Origin: Kitasatospora sp. A2-31
GTDB lineage: Bacteria > Actinomycetota > Actinomycetes > Streptomycetales > Streptomycetaceae
Direction of reading: 5' to 3'
Assembly: GCF_022288725.1 (NCBI RefSeq)
Contig: NZ_JAKNTA010000002.1
Location: 408,404-472,403 of the forward strand
Length of the DNA: 64,000 bases
Below, one piece after another: positions 35,984 to 45,163 of the stretch. The notes beneath the pieces are model-generated. The model was not told the origin of the DNA, searched no databases, and saw nothing but the letters and a program-made list of their open reading frames with translations. The first letter of the stretch is position 1. The number at the start of each line of letters is the position of its first letter. Both the position numbers and the translations under genes were made by a program.

Positions 35984-38900
35984 GTGAGCACGGAGAGCGA
36001 CACGGGGCAGCCGGGCGGGGCCGGGTTCGGAACGGTCCTGCGCACGCTGCGCCGCGAGGCCGGACTCTCGCAGGCCGACCTCGCCGGCCGGGTGCACTAC
36101 GACAAGAGCCACATCAGCAAGGTGGAGACCGGCGACAAGCCGGCCACCGCCGAGTTCGCCCGCGCCTGCGACCGGGCCCTGCGCGCCGGCGGCTCCCTGG
36201 TCGCGCTGGCGACGCGCGGCCACTGCCCCTACCCGGGGCTCGCGTCCTTCCGCGCGGAGGACGAGCGCTGGTTCCACGGCCGCGAACGCGCCCGCGCCGC
36301 GCTGCTGGGCCTGCTCGCCGAGCGCCACGCCGACCGCGGCGGTCCCGTCCTGGTGGTCGGTCCGTCCGGCGCCGGGAAGTCCTCGCTGCTGCGGGCCGGC
36401 CTGGTGCCCGCTCTGCGCCGCGGCGGCCTGGCGGGCCTCGGCCCCGCCTCCGCCGCCGTCCTCACCCCGACCGGCCGCCCGCTCGACCGGCTCGCCGAAC
36501 TCGCCGACGGCCCGGACGCCGTGTGGATCGTCGACCAGGCCGAGGAGCTCTTCACCCTCTGCGCGGATCCCGAGCAGCGGCGGGCGTTCCTGGACGCGCT
36601 CTGCCGCGAGGCCGGCCCCGGGGGCCGCCGACTGGTGGTGCTGGGTCTCCGCGCCGACCTGTACGGCCACTGCCTGGCGCACGACGGCCTGCTGAAGGCC
36701 GTCCGGCGCGGCCAGCTGGCCCTCGGGCCCATGAACGCCGCCGAGCTGGCCGAGGCGATCACCGGGCCGGCCCGCACCGCCCGGCTGGAGCTCGAACCCG
36801 GACTGCTGGAACTCATGGTCACCGACCTCGGCCTGGAGGGCGCCGGAACCACCGGCACCGCCGGCGCCTACGACCCCGGCGCCCTGCCGCTGCTCGCCCA
36901 CACCCTGCGCGCGGTCTGGCAGCAGCGCGCCGGACGCTCCCTCACCCTGGCCGGCTACCGGGCCATCGGCGGGCTGCACGGCTCGGTCGCCGCGACGGCC
37001 GAGCGCGCCTGGGCCCGCTTGGAGGACGACGCGGCGCGGGCCACCGCCCGCCGGGTGCTGCTCCGGCTGGTCCACCTCGGCCCGGACGGCCGGGCCTCGC
37101 GCCGCCGGGCCGACCGCGCCGCCCTGGCGGGCAGGCCCGTCTCCGATCCCGGTGCGCCGCCCGGTCTCGACGCCTCCGCCCCCGGCCCCGGCGCCCCTGG
37201 CCCCGCTCCGGAGGACCGCGTGCTCGACCAGGTGCTCGCCTCCTTCGCCGACGACCGCCTGCTCACCGTCGACGCGACCGGCGTGACGCTCTCCCACGAA
37301 GCGCTGCTGCGAGCCTGGCCTCGCCTGCGCGACTGGGTCGACGAGGGGCGGGCCGGTCTGCGCCTGCACCAGCAGCTCACCCAGGACGCCGAGCACTGGG
37401 CCGAGGCCGGCCGGGAGGAGGCGCTGCTCTACCGGGGCAGCCGGCTGGAGCTGGCGTGCGAACGGGCGGCCGAGCCCGCCGGCGAGGAGCTGCTCACGCC
37501 CGTCGAGCGGGAGTTCCTGACGGCCGGTGCGGCCCGTGCCGAGCTGGAACAGCGGGCCGAGCGGCGCCGCGTGCGGACGCTGCGCCAGCTGGTCGCGGGG
37601 CTCGCCCTGTTGCTGGTGGCGGCACTGCTCGCGGGCGGCTTCGCCTGGCAGCAGTGGGACCGTGCGACCGGCGCCAACCGCACCAACCTCGCCCGCGCGC
37701 TGCTCTCCGGCGCCGAACGCAACGCCGGGCGGGACCCGTATGCGGCGATGCTGGAGTCGGTCGAGGCCCGCAGGGTCACCCTGTCCGGCGGCACCGGCCT
37801 GCGGCGCCCGGCCGAGGATGCGGTGCTGAGCACCCAGTCCCAACAGCTGACCGGGCGGATCCCCGGCTTCACCCTGGGCGTCAACGGACTGGCGATCAGC
37901 CCCGACGGGCGGCTGGTGGCCACCGGCGACTCCCAGGGGCAGGTGGCGCTCTGGGACGCGCACACCACGGCCCGGGTGGCCGAGCTGCAGGGCCACGACG
38001 TGAGAGCCCCGGTGCAGGACGTCAGGTTCAGTCCCGACGGATCGCTGCTGGCCGCGACGGTCACCAGGAAGGAGGGCCTGCGCATCCTGCTCTGGCGGGT
38101 CGCCGACCGGCAGCGGTTGCCGTCCCCGGTGATGCCGCAGAGCCTCCCGACCGGCACCTCGGCGGCGAAGCGGCTGGCCTTCAGCCGGGACGGCGCCCTG
38201 CTCGCGGCCGCCAGCAGCGACGCCGCCCCGCCCGGACGCGGGTGCGTCTGGGTGTGGCGCACGGACGCGGGCGCCGCGCCCCCGGTGCGGACGCTGACCG
38301 GTCACACGGGGGTGGTCCAGGGCGTCGCCTTCGGGCCCGGCCACCTGCTCGCCTCCGCATCCACCGACGGCGACGTGCTGGTCCGGGACCTGGGGGAGGT
38401 GGGCGGCGTCCGGGACGCCGATCCGTCCCGCGCCCCGGAGGGAGGGGCGACGACGGTGTTCGCCGGGCGGGCCCCGGCGCCGAAGTCGGTGGCCTTCGCC
38501 GCCGACGGGCGACTGCTGGCGGTCGGCGGCGACCGCGGGCACATCCGGCTCTGGCGGCCTCCGGCGGACGGCGGCCCGGTGCCGGGCGCCGCGCCGGTCC
38601 CGGGCACCACGGCGCCGCCCGGCCCGGCGTCGTCCGCTCCGGCGTCGTCCGCCCCGCAGGCGGGCGCTTCGGGCGCGGACGGGGACGAGCCGCAGACCTC
38701 CCCGCCGATCCACCGGCTGACCGGGCCCGTGGCCGACCACCCCGCCGAGTGGCCGTCCACCGACCTGCCGCCGGCCCACCAGGGCCCCGTCAACGCCCTG
38801 GCCCTCACCCCGGACGGAACCACCCTGCTCTCGGCCGGCGCCGACCAGACCACCCGCGTCTGGGACCTGCCCACCGGCCGGGTCGCGGTCGAACTGCGCG

Positions 38901-40033
38901 GCCACCCGACCTTCGTCCTCAACGTCGCCGTCGCCGGTGACAACCGGACCGTCGTCACCTCGGCGGGCATCAGCTCCCCGCCCGGCAGCGTCCTGCTCTG
39001 GGACCTCCACCGCGGCACCGACCTCGCGCCGGGCCCCGACCGACCCGCCGTCACGGCCGTCGCCTCGGCCGGCGACCGCGCGGCGGTCGGCACCGCCGAC
39101 GGACGGATCGCCCTCTGGGACGTCGGCGGCCCCGTGCCGCGCCCGGTCGCGGTCGCCCCGCCCGACGGGCGGCGTGTCACCGCCCTGGCGTTCGACCGCC
39201 GCGGCCGCACCCTGGCGACCGCCCACGAGGGCGGCGCCGTCCGGTTCCTCCGCGTCGTGGACGGCACTCCGGTGGCCGCCGTCGACGTGGGCGGGTCCCC
39301 GACCGCACTGGCGCTCAGCCCCGACGGCACCGTGCTGGCGGTGGGCACGGCCGACGGCCGGCTGTTCACCGGAGCGCCGGACGGCACGCCGCTGCACGCC
39401 CGCCCGCTCGACCCGTGCGGTCCGGTGTACGCGGCGGTGTTCCTCGGCGACGGCGCGGACCTGGCCTTCGCCTGCGACTCGCAGTACGTCCACCTGCTCG
39501 CGGCCGCCGACCCGGACGCGCGCCCGCGGAAGAGCGACATCCACCACGCCGACCACCTGCGCCACCTCGCGGTCAGCCCGGACGGCCGCCTCCTGGCGAC
39601 GGCCGGCAACGACCGCCTGGTCGTGGTCTGGGACGTCCGCACCGGCCGACCGCTGGGCGCCGATCCGAACCGCGCCGCGGAGCCGGAGGCAGCGGCGCGC
39701 ACCGTGGGCTCCGACACCGTCCACGCCCTCGCCTTCGCCCCGGACGGTCGCACCCTCGCCGACGTCGGCCACCAGGGCGCGCTGCGGCTTTGGGATCTCG
39801 ACTCCCCGGCCCCGGCGGCCACCCTCACCGGTCCGGGCCTGCCGCTCAACGGACTCGCCTTCCTCCCCGACGGCCGCGTCCTGACGGGGGGTGACAGCGG
39901 CGCCGCCCCCGTCTGGAGCCTCGACCCGGCCACGGCCGCCGCCGAGGCCTGCTCCGTCGTCCGCCCGCCCCTGCCGCACCGCGACTGGCTCCGCCTCGCC
40001 GCCGGCGCCCCCTACCGCCCCACCTGCCCCTGA
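35984..40033 (+). CDS. XRE-nSTAND-WD40 signalling ATPase
   Basis: A 1349-residue protein. Residues ~10-65 are an XRE helix-turn-helix (LRREAGLSQADLAGRVHYDK, SHISKVETGDKPAT). Residues ~85-520 are an nSTAND P-loop NTPase: CPYPGLASFRAEDERWFHGRE, Walker A GPSGAGKSSLLRAG near 127-140, and Walker B WIVDQAEELFTLC near 181-193. A helix (LVAGLALLLVAALLAGGFAW) lies at ~535-555. From ~630 to the end come about 14 WD40 repeats (SPDGRLVATGD, TPDGTTLLSAGADQTTRVWD). STAND proteins act as ligand-triggered switches that oligomerise; the WD40 part senses, and the XRE part could bind DNA or recruit a partner. GTG 35984 is the preferred start; an upstream in-frame ATG at 35900 is possible. Confidence 0.88.
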   Translation: MSTESDTGQPGGAGFGTVLRTLRREAGLSQADLAGRVHYDKSHISKVETGDKPATAEFARACDRALRAGGSLVALATRGHCPYPGLASFRAEDERWFHGRERARAALLGLLAERHADRGGPVLVVGPSGAGKSSLLRAGLVPALRRGGLAGLGPASAAVLTPTGRPLDRLAELADGPDAVWIVDQAEELFTLCADPEQRRAFLDALCREAGPGGRRLVVLGLRADLYGHCLAHDGLLKAVRRGQLALGPMNAAELAEAITGPARTARLELEPGLLELMVTDLGLEGAGTTGTAGAYDPGALPLLAHTLRAVWQQRAGRSLTLAGYRAIGGLHGSVAATAERAWARLEDDAARATARRVLLRLVHLGPDGRASRRRADRAALAGRPVSDPGAPPGLDASAPGPGAPGPAPEDRVLDQVLASFADDRLLTVDATGVTLSHEALLRAWPRLRDWVDEGRAGLRLHQQLTQDAEHWAEAGREEALLYRGSRLELACERAAEPAGEELLTPVEREFLTAGAARAELEQRAERRRVRTLRQLVAGLALLLVAALLAGGFAWQQWDRATGANRTNLARALLSGAERNAGRDPYAAMLESVEARRVTLSGGTGLRRPAEDAVLSTQSQQLTGRIPGFTLGVNGLAISPDGRLVATGDSQGQVALWDAHTTARVAELQGHDVRAPVQDVRFSPDGSLLAATVTRKEGLRILLWRVADRQRLPSPVMPQSLPTGTSAAKRLAFSRDGALLAAASSDAAPPGRGCVWVWRTDAGAAPPVRTLTGHTGVVQGVAFGPGHLLASASTDGDVLVRDLGEVGGVRDADPSRAPEGGATTVFAGRAPAPKSVAFAADGRLLAVGGDRGHIRLWRPPADGGPVPGAAPVPGTTAPPGPASSAPASSAPQAGASGADGDEPQTSPPIHRLTGPVADHPAEWPSTDLPPAHQGPVNALALTPDGTTLLSAGADQTTRVWDLPTGRVAVELRGHPTFVLNVAVAGDNRTVVTSAGISSPPGSVLLWDLHRGTDLAPGPDRPAVTAVASAGDRAAVGTADGRIALWDVGGPVPRPVAVAPPDGRRVTALAFDRRGRTLATAHEGGAVRFLRVVDGTPVAAVDVGGSPTALALSPDGTVLAVGTADGRLFTGAPDGTPLHARPLDPCGPVYAAVFLGDGADLAFACDSQYVHLLAAADPDARPRKSDIHHADHLRHLAVSPDGRLLATAGNDRLVVVWDVRTGRPLGADPNRAAEPEAAARTVGSDTVHALAFAPDGRTLADVGHQGALRLWDLDSPAPAATLTGPGLPLNGLAFLPDGRVLTGGDSGAAPVWSLDPATAAAEACSVVRPPLPHRDWLRLAAGAPYRPTCP

Positions 40034-40123
40034 CCCGCCGGGGCGGGACACCGCTGAGCGGCGATCCACCCGGCACCGCGCTCGCGGCACATGCAGGTGT
40101 GCGTGACGGGGAAGGGACCACCC

Positions 40124-40540
40124 GTGACCGACAGCCCTGACCAGACCGGCCGGCGTGATCCCGAGCCGCGGCAGGACCTGGTTCGGCGCTCGACGCCGTT
40201 CCTGCCGGCCGGTAGTGAGATACGGCAGGCGTTCATCTGCCAGAGCGCGCCGAACTTCCTGTTCTTCGTCATCACCTATCTGACCGGCCTGACGATGTTC
40301 TGGAACACGTACCGGTGCGTGGTGGTCACCCGGGACGCCATCCACGTGCTGGACAGCGGCAAGCTGTCCGGCGGTGCCGGCCCGCGGCGTCTGGCGGCCA
40401 CGATGCCACGCGCCACCCGGCTCGGTCCGGTCTCCGGTCGATGGGGGGAGCTGCACCTCGTCGGTGAGCGCCACTGGGTCCACAAGCGCTTCCACGACCA
40501 GATCGCCGCCGCGGACCGGGAGATCGGCTTCGGCCCCTAG
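40124..40540 (+). CDS. Small protein with hydrophobic segment and PH-like C-terminus
   Basis: A 138-residue protein I do not recognise by name. A hydrophobic segment (PNFLFFVITYLTGLTMFW) near residues 45-65 is followed by a strand-rich part (YRCVVVTRDAIHVLDSGKLS, WGELHLVGERHWVHKRFHDQ) that looks like a bacterial PH-type domain. GTG 40124 follows GAAGGGA. It stands 90 bp after the nSTAND gene and may be an accessory of it, though the distance also allows an independent gene. Confidence 0.6.
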   Translation: MTDSPDQTGRRDPEPRQDLVRRSTPFLPAGSEIRQAFICQSAPNFLFFVITYLTGLTMFWNTYRCVVVTRDAIHVLDSGKLSGGAGPRRLAATMPRATRLGPVSGRWGELHLVGERHWVHKRFHDQIAAADREIGFGP

Positions 40541-40684
40541 GCCGGCGTCGCGGACGACGCCCAGGACCTCGCCCGGGGCTTCGAGGTCCTGACCCGACGT
40601 CATGCCCCACCGGGTCGGGGTCCCACCCGGGTTCGGCGGCCGGTGGGCACGCAAACGCCCGGGGTGCCCGTCGGCGGCGGAACG

Positions 40685-41491
40685 TCAGTGGCGCGGCTCG
40701 ATCCGGAAGTCGAAGGCCGTGGTGCCCGGGTCGATCGCGGTGACCCCGCCGTCGACCGTGAGGACGGCACCGTTGACGTAGCTCGCCGCGGGGGAGAGCA
40801 GCCAGCCGATGGCCGCGGCGACCTCCTCCGGCTCGCCGGGGCGTGCGGCCGGGGCGAGCCGGGTGGCCTGCCGGTAGGCCTCGTCCACGCCGCCGGGCAG
40901 CTGCTCGGCGTCCGCGAAGCGCGTCATCCGGCGGTCGGCCATCTCGGTGCGCACCCAGCCCGGGCAGACGGTGTTGGCGCGCAGGCCGAGGTGGCCGTAG
41001 TCGACGGTGAGCGAGCGGCAGAGCTGGAGCAGCGCGGCCTTGGAGGTGGCGTAGGCGGCGCTCCCCGGGCCGTTGCGCAGCGCGGAGACCGAGGCCACCG
41101 CCACGACCGAGCCCCGCGAGCGCAGCAGGTGCGGCAGTGCGGCCCGCAGCATCAGGAACGGCCCGGTGAGGTTGGTGCGCATCACCAGCTCCCAGTCCTC
41201 CAGGGTGACGTCGCCCACCGCGCCGCCGCGCCCGACACCGGCGTTGAGGACCAGGCCGTCGAGCCGGCCGAACGCGGACAGGGCCGTCTCCACCAGCGCC
41301 TCGACGTCGGCCGGCTCGGTGGTGTCGGACACGTGCGCCACCGCGCCGGTCTCCTCGGCGATCCGCGCCAGCGGCTCGGCGCGGCGCCCGGAGACGACCA
41401 CGTGGTGGCCCTCGGCCCGCAGCAGCCGGGCGGTCGCGGCACCGATGCCGGTACCGCCGCCGGTGACGATGACAACGCGCTGGTCGGACAT
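40685..41491 (-). CDS. Short-chain dehydrogenase/reductase (classical SDR)
   Basis: A 268-residue oxidoreductase. The cofactor motif is TGGGTGIG, with NAGVGRGG as the NNAG-type motif, Ser in VVAVASVSALRN and the YATSKA catalytic Tyr-Lys pair. ARG in VSGRRAEPL suggests NADP(H). ATG 41491 has a GGAG box. The C-terminus VNGAVLTVDGG is standard. Substrate unknown; no pathway genes are adjacent. Confidence 0.9.
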   Translation of the reverse strand: MSDQRVVIVTGGGTGIGAATARLLRAEGHHVVVSGRRAEPLARIAEETGAVAHVSDTTEPADVEALVETALSAFGRLDGLVLNAGVGRGGAVGDVTLEDWELVMRTNLTGPFLMLRAALPHLLRSRGSVVAVASVSALRNGPGSAAYATSKAALLQLCRSLTVDYGHLGLRANTVCPGWVRTEMADRRMTRFADAEQLPGGVDEAYRQATRLAPAARPGEPEEVAAAIGWLLSPAASYVNGAVLTVDGGVTAIDPGTTAFDFRIEPRH

Positions 41492-41665
41492 GGGCTCCAG
41501 CCTCCGGGAGGGAATCGGTGTTCTGTGGACTGACCATCGGATCCTATGCTCACGACCCGTCAGGTCCGGCTGCCGTGCCGTTCGCCCCTCCGCTCGCCCT
41601 CCCGTCCGCCTGTCACCCCGCTGGGGTAGCGTCCTCCCCGACTGCCGAACCACCCCGGGGGACCG

Positions 41666-42577
41666 ATGACCGACCAGCCCGTGCCGACCGACCAGCCCGT
41701 ACCGACCGACCAGCCCGTACCGACCGACCTGCCCGTACCGGCCCACCTCTCCGGCGCCACCGCCGCCGAGGGCCCCCTCGCCACCGAAGGCCCGACCGCC
41801 GTGGAGGCCCCGACCGCCGCCGACGCGGTCGCGCTGCTGCGACGGGTGGCGGCGGCCTCCGGTGGTCTGGTGACCCTCGACCCCGGCATCGACGACGCGC
41901 GTCTCGACGCCTGGCCGGTCGTCGTGCCCGAGGAGATCCGGGTGCTGCTGCGGGCGGTCGGCGGGGTCCGGATGATCGTCTCCCGGTCGCCCGTGAACGG
42001 CCACGAGTCGATCGACCACGTGGACCTCGACCACGCCTACAACCACGGCCACCACGCCGGTGGCAGCACCGGGTGGTACCAGGACCACGCGGGCGGCCCG
42101 GGCACCCACTGGTTCGTCTTCACCGACCACGGCGACGGCCACGTCTACGTGGACGTCGACCGGGAGAGCGGCGCGTGGGGGCCGGTGTTCATGTTCTGGG
42201 ACGCGGCCGACACCGTCCGCCTCGCTCCTTCCCTGCCGTCCTGGCTCCACCACCTGGCCCGCTGCCTGGAACGGGCCCTCGCCGAGACCCCGGCGGGCGA
42301 CGTACGGGCCTTCCGCATGCGGCTGGCCGACCTCTGGCCCGACGGGGAGGAGCGGCCCGCGGATCTCGAGTCGATGACCGCGGCGGAGGCGCGGGCGGGC
42401 GGCGACCCGGTCCTGAAGGCGGCGGCGGCCGAACTGCCCGACGACGGTCGGCTCGTGGACCTCCGTACGGTGGCCGGCCCCGTCCGCGTCGACTTCGAGC
42501 TGTCCGCGGCGACGTGCCGCTACGGCCGCCACGCCCGCGGGGGCGTGCTCACGGCCACGCCCTGGGACGGCGAGTAG
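41666..42577 (+). CDS. SMI1/KNR4 (SUKH)-family protein
   Basis: A 303-residue protein. The N-terminus has a PVPTDQ repeat, three to four units encoded by an 18-bp tandem DNA repeat near 41675-41745. A SUKH-like fold follows: LPVVVPEEIRVLLRAVGG-type helix, then THWFVFTDHGDGHVYVDVD and the GPVFMFWDAADTVRLAPSLP SWL region. SUKH proteins serve as immunity proteins in polymorphic toxin systems and as regulators of wall synthesis in fungi. No toxin gene is adjacent. GGGGGA precedes the ATG. It opens a SUKH-kinase-SUKH triplet. Confidence 0.6.
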   Translation: MTDQPVPTDQPVPTDQPVPTDLPVPAHLSGATAAEGPLATEGPTAVEAPTAADAVALLRRVAAASGGLVTLDPGIDDARLDAWPVVVPEEIRVLLRAVGGVRMIVSRSPVNGHESIDHVDLDHAYNHGHHAGGSTGWYQDHAGGPGTHWFVFTDHGDGHVYVDVDRESGAWGPVFMFWDAADTVRLAPSLPSWLHHLARCLERALAETPAGDVRAFRMRLADLWPDGEERPADLESMTAAEARAGGDPVLKAAAAELPDDGRLVDLRTVAGPVRVDFELSAATCRYGRHARGGVLTATPWDGE

Positions 42578-42685
42578 GTCCGCGGCGGCCGGCACCGGGG
42601 GCTCGACGCCGGGCGGCCCGAGCCTCGGCAATCGTCCAGGTGTTCCCAAATGTCCTCTGTCTGGCGGGAATTGGCGGCGGCACCC

Positions 42686-42691
42686 TAGGGT
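42686..42691 (+). promoter_or_regulatory. TAGGGT -10 box, leaderless start of kinase gene
   Basis: TAGGGT ends 6 nt before the ATG at 42698 and there is no Shine-Dalgarno. Confidence 0.45.
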
Positions 42692-42697
42692 GGCCGC

Positions 42698-43870
42698 ATG
42701 CAAGCCTCCGCTGTGGCACCCTTCGGCCTGATCGTCGTCATCGTCGTCGTCCTGGCCGTCGTCATCGTGGCCCGAGCGGTCCTCGCGGGACGCAAGCGAC
42801 GGCGGAGGCGCCCGGACACTGCCGACGCGGTGCCGTCCCTCCTCCCGTCCGTGCCCTACCCCCAGGCCCGGACGTACGTCCAGCCGCAGGCCGACCGGGG
42901 TGCGGCCGCCGCGCCGGTCGCTCCGGCCGTGCCGGCGGCACCGGCCACGCCGTTCGCACCCTCGGCGCCCGCCCCCACGGTCGCGCACCAGCCGATGCAC
43001 CAGGGCGAGCCGCGGACGATCGGTGGCTACCACCTGCTCGGCCGGATCGGCTCCGGTGGGATGGGTACGGTGTACCTGGCCCGGCGGGAGGGCGCGGCGA
43101 CGCAGGTGGCGCTGAAGACCATCAACCCCGAACTGCTCGACAACACCGAGCTGTTGCGCCGGTTCGAGCGCGAGGCGGAGGTGCTGGGCATGGTCCCCGG
43201 CGCCTACACCGCCCGCGTCCTCGACGGCGGGGTGGACGGCGGACGGCCGTACCTGGTGATGGAACTGCTGGACGGCCGCCCCTTGGACGCCCACCTGCGC
43301 GAGCAGGGCCCGATCCGCTCCCCGGAGGCGCTGCGGGCCCTGGCGCTCGCGCTGGCCGTGGCCCTGTCCGGGGTGCACCGGCTCGGTCTGGTCCATCGTG
43401 ACCTCAAGCCGGCCAACATCATGCTGACCACCGCCGGGCCGCGCCTGCTCGACTTCGGCATCGCCGCACTCGTGGACGGCACCAGGCTCACCGCGGCCGG
43501 CGGCGGCCCCGGCACGCTGACCTACATGGCGCCCGAGCAGTTCGGCGACGAGCGGGTCGGCACGGCCGCCGACGTCTGGGCCTGGGCCTGCTGCGTGGTC
43601 TGCGCCGCGCACGGCGCCAGCCCGTTCGCGGCGACCAGTACCGGCGCGGTGATCCGGCGGATCATCGACACCGGCCCGGAGCCCGCCGCACTCGCGGCCG
43701 TCGGGGATCTGGACCCCGCGCTGGCCGCCGTCGTGGCCCGGGCGCTCACCGCCGAGCCGTCCGACCGCCCCGCCGACGGCGCGGCCCTGCTGGAGCTGCT
43801 GACCGCCCACCCCGCCCCGGTCCCCGTGCAGGACCAGATCACCCAGGGCTGGCGCACCCTCGCGCTCTGA
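42698..43870 (+). CDS. Ser/Thr protein kinase with N-terminal membrane anchor
   Basis: A 390-residue Hanks-type kinase. The order is unusual: a membrane helix first (LIVVIVVVLAVVIVARAVL, residues ~9-28), a basic cluster and a Pro/Ala linker, then the kinase domain from ~109. Kinase motifs are complete: GRIGSGGMGTVYLA, VALKTI, HRDLKPANIML, LLDFGIA and TYMAPEQFG. Most actinobacterial kinases of this class put the kinase first and the helix after it. With the anchor N-terminal and short, no outside sensor is present, so a partner may sense the signal. The SUKH-like neighbours are candidate partners. Confidence 0.88.
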   Translation: MQASAVAPFGLIVVIVVVLAVVIVARAVLAGRKRRRRRPDTADAVPSLLPSVPYPQARTYVQPQADRGAAAAPVAPAVPAAPATPFAPSAPAPTVAHQPMHQGEPRTIGGYHLLGRIGSGGMGTVYLARREGAATQVALKTINPELLDNTELLRRFEREAEVLGMVPGAYTARVLDGGVDGGRPYLVMELLDGRPLDAHLREQGPIRSPEALRALALALAVALSGVHRLGLVHRDLKPANIMLTTAGPRLLDFGIAALVDGTRLTAAGGGPGTLTYMAPEQFGDERVGTAADVWAWACCVVCAAHGASPFAATSTGAVIRRIIDTGPEPAALAAVGDLDPALAAVVARALTAEPSDRPADGAALLELLTAHPAPVPVQDQITQGWRTLAL

Positions 43871-43899
43871 ACCGCCACCGTGCGGCACCGCGCCTGGGC

Positions 43900-43905
43900 T
43901 AGCCT
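43900..43905 (+). promoter_or_regulatory. TAGCCT -10 box, leaderless start
   Basis: TAGCCT ends 7 nt before the GTG at 43913 and no Shine-Dalgarno is seen. This choice of start also removes 11 in-frame residues from the longest reading. Confidence 0.45.
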
Positions 43906-43912
43906 GGCCGAC

Positions 43913-44608
43913 GTGATCACCGCCGACTCCCTGCTCGCCCGCCTGCACGCGCTCGCCGACCGGGTGCCGTTCGACCTCGCGCTGCGCCCGGGCGCAGCAC
44001 CCGGGGAAGCCGGGGACCCGCCCCTGCCCGTGCCCGCCGCCGAGCGTGAACTGCTCGGCAGGTTGGGCGGATTCACCGTTCCGCCGGTCGAGTTCGTGCT
44101 GACCGGGCATCCGCGCCAGGGGAGCGGGCAGGGCCTGCCGGAACGGCGGTGGGTGGTGTCGGACGACGGAGGCGGCGGGCTCACCTGGGTCGACATCGCG
44201 GCCGACGGGGGATGGGGTCAGGTGCTCATGCAGTACCGGGAGGGCGGGCTGTACGTCCAGGCCGGTTCGCTGACCGAGTGGCTGGACCGACTGATCGGCA
44301 CCGCTGAGGAGTTGGTGGAGGAGACCGGCTTCGACGAGGGCGTCCAGCCCTATGCCGACGACTTCTGGGACGCGCTGTACCCGGACGGCCTGGACCTGCC
44401 CCTGCACCGTGCAGCGGAGCTCCGCGCGGCCCACGCGGACCCCGTGGTCGCCGAGCTGGCCCGCCGGGTCCCGGACGCCGCACCGGTGGCCGACCTGCGC
44501 GTCGCCCCGCCGGGGAGCCGGGCCCGCTTCGACCGGGTGTGCGGCCCGTACCGCCTGGAACGTGCCGCCGGCGGGGCCGTGTTCGCCGCTGTGCCCCGGG
44601 AGGAGTGA
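43913..44608 (+). CDS. SMI1/KNR4 (SUKH)-like protein
   Basis: A 231-residue protein. LPVPAAERELLGRLGGFTVP, ERRWVVSDDGGGGLTWVD and YVQAGSLTEWLDRLIGTAEE follow the SUKH layout of an N-terminal helix, a central sheet and a helix that ends in a WL pair. It is not closely similar to the SUKH protein at 41666. It lies 42 bp after the kinase gene but seems to have its own leaderless promoter. Role unknown; regulatory or immunity function is possible. Confidence 0.5.
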   Translation: MITADSLLARLHALADRVPFDLALRPGAAPGEAGDPPLPVPAAERELLGRLGGFTVPPVEFVLTGHPRQGSGQGLPERRWVVSDDGGGGLTWVDIAADGGWGQVLMQYREGGLYVQAGSLTEWLDRLIGTAEELVEETGFDEGVQPYADDFWDALYPDGLDLPLHRAAELRAAHADPVVAELARRVPDAAPVADLRVAPPGSRARFDRVCGPYRLERAAGGAVFAAVPREE

Positions 44609-44804
44609 CCACGCGGGCGCGGCCGTGGGGGCGTGCGACAGCTCGACGCGCGCCCCGCGAAGCTCCCCAGTGCCCCGTCCTCCCCGCCCTGCCGGACCGT
44701 TTCTGCGTGGCGCTCGCGTGAACGGACTTTCCACGCGGGCACACTGACGCCAAGTCAACGGACCGAGCGGTCCTTGAACCGCATCACGGGCGAGGGGCAG
44801 GGGC

Positions 44805-45107
44805 ATGGACGACGGACTGAAGGCGATCGTCGACGCGGTCCGCGAGGTGGAGAAGCTGGCGCGCGAGACGGTCATCACCCCGGCGCGCGGCGACCGCGGG
44901 AACGTGCTGCGCGAGAACGAGGCGACGGTCCTCGACGCGGCCGCGACGCTCGTGGAGGTCGCCCGGGAGTTCGTCGACCTCTACTACCCGTACCGGATGA
45001 CCACCGCCGACGCCCGCGGCGCCGTCCACGACGTCCGGAAGGGGCTCGCCACCCTGACCGAACGGCTCCGTGCGGCAGGCGAACGGCCCGGTGCGACCGG
45101 GGCCTGA
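44805..45107 (+). CDS. Small helical hypothetical protein
   Basis: A 100-residue, mostly helical and acidic protein (AIVDAVREVEKLARETVITP, TVLDAAATLVEVAREFVDLY). I do not recognise the family. ATG 44805 is preceded by GAGGGGCAGGGG. It stands alone, 196 bp after the SUKH gene and convergent with a VOC gene; the codon pattern is typical of the region, so it is probably real. Confidence 0.6.
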   Translation: MDDGLKAIVDAVREVEKLARETVITPARGDRGNVLRENEATVLDAAATLVEVAREFVDLYYPYRMTTADARGAVHDVRKGLATLTERLRAAGERPGATGA

Positions 45108-45163
45108 GAGCCGCGGGTGGTGCGGAGCCGACGGGGTGGGCAAGGGGTTGCGCGGCCGCCTCG

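Noticed and set aside
35894..40654. Very long minus-strand frame opposite the nSTAND gene (over 1500 codons)
   Set aside because: It is a by-product of third-position G/C bias in the opposite gene; composition is Arg/Gly/Ala noise and no family motif appears.
40685..44878. Minus-strand frame of about 1400 codons joined to the SDR gene
   Set aside because: Only the last 268 codons have SDR motifs and a proper start; the rest is the antisense of the kinase and SUKH genes.
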